NCBI RefSeq assembly: GCF_001949125.1
Contig: NZ_MSTI01000123.1
Span: 1 to 33,186 of the forward strand
Source of the DNA: Deinococcus marmoris
GTDB lineage: Bacteria; Deinococcota; Deinococci; Deinococcales; Deinococcaceae
Reading direction: 5' to 3'
DNA: 33,186 bases
The notes beneath the pieces were generated by a model. It worked only from the letters and a program-made list of their open reading frames with translations. It did no database searches and was not told the DNA's origin. The position numbers and the translations under genes are program-made. This document shows positions 32,898 to 33,186 of the stretch, one piece after another (within the stretch, counting starts at the first letter, position 1; the number at the start of each line of letters is the position of its first letter).

Positions 32898-33186
32898 GTG
32901 GCAACAAAACGGACGACCCCCAGCCAGATTCTAGCGGCCCTGCTCCCTGGAACCAGCCTGCGTTCCACCCAGGCCGCCTATCTTCAGGTGCTGTTGGTGC
33001 TGTGGCTGGTCGTTCCTGGACGACTGAATTTCACCAATCTGGCCCGCTATGGCGGGCCATCTGAGCGAACCCATCGCGCCTGGTTCCAGAAACCAATGCC
33101 GTGGGTGGAGTTGAACACCAGTTTGATCTTGCAGATGCAAGATCAGCAGTGTCTGGGCAGGGAGAGCATCATTGGGATCGACGCAG
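32898..33186 (+). CDS. DDE-type transposase N-terminal part, cut by the window edge
   Basis: From GTG 32898 (the frame has TGA at 32892-32894 just before). Reads TPSQILAALLPGTSLRS, then AAYLQVLLVLWLVVPGRLNF, NLARYGGPSERTHRAWF, then ends at IIGIDA as the window stops. This N-terminal layout, ending before the first Asp-containing segment, fits IS4-type transposases; it differs from the IS982-like protein at the left edge. About 95 residues are visible. The element's inverted repeat should lie just before 32898, perhaps in 32840-32890, but I could not fix it. Confidence 0.65.
   Translation, partial: MATKRTTPSQILAALLPGTSLRSTQAAYLQVLLVLWLVVPGRLNFTNLARYGGPSERTHRAWFQKPMPWVELNTSLILQMQDQQCLGRESIIGIDA

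Noticed and set aside
1..33186. CRISPR array, tRNA, rRNA or replication origin
   Set aside because: No regularly spaced repeat array, no recognisable tRNA or rRNA, no DnaA-box or iteron cluster was seen on reading both strands.

Overview
The window looks like an accessory region of a Deinococcus-type genome (Deinococcota). The backbone is GC-rich. It carries an XPB/Bax1 helicase-nuclease pair, a LexA-like/ImuB-like/DnaE2-like cassette, a ComEC-like MBL protein with an Excalibur tail, and many lipoproteins whose signal peptide ends in Cys-Gly-Gly. The genus is inferred from gene content only; no rRNA or tRNA gene is visible.

Layout. 1-730: 3' part of an IS982-like transposase gene ending in a clean intrinsic terminator. 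About 730-5900: an AT-rich island holding one 1642-residue STAND-type P-loop protein with a C-terminal phospholipase-D-like domain, the best candidate for an undescribed (probably anti-phage) system. 5.9-7.2 kb: a GNAT acetyltransferase gene split by a frameshift at a T6A tract, and two small unknown genes. 7.2-12 kb, minus strand: bax1-xpb, a secreted MBL hydrolase with its DUF3006 partner, and a short-chain dehydrogenase. 12-15.3 kb: small secreted, membrane, HNH and YidD-like genes, including a paralogue of the small unknown protein at 6.7 kb. 15.3-20.8 kb, minus strand: lexA-like, imuB-like, DUF6504 and dnaE2-like genes, all overlapping or nearly touching. The dnaE2-like gene is interrupted by a 152-bp MITE with 3-bp target duplications, and precise removal restores the frame. 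The divergent promoter region carries two CTTG-N8-CAAG boxes 42 bp apart, probably the LexA-like operators.

20.8-32.4 kb is looser accessory DNA: five lipoprotein genes, a DUF1266 protein, a membrane-anchored HExxH peptidase, a MerR regulator with a 19-bp palindromic operator upstream of a BAAT-type acyl-CoA thioesterase, a peptidase S51 remnant, and a tyrosine-recombinase pseudogene frameshifted by a 19-bp tandem duplication. The window closes with a second, different transposase cut by the right edge.

How the genes work together. The LexA-like repressor probably controls the translesion-polymerase operon, but the MITE removes the polymerase C-terminus, so the mutasome is probably broken in this strain. 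XPB and Bax1 are expected to act as a helicase-nuclease pair in DNA repair. The MerR protein probably senses a ligand and controls itself and the hydrolase downstream. Gene decay (split GNAT, dnaE2, pepE fragment, integrase) beside two IS elements points to an actively rearranging replicon or island.
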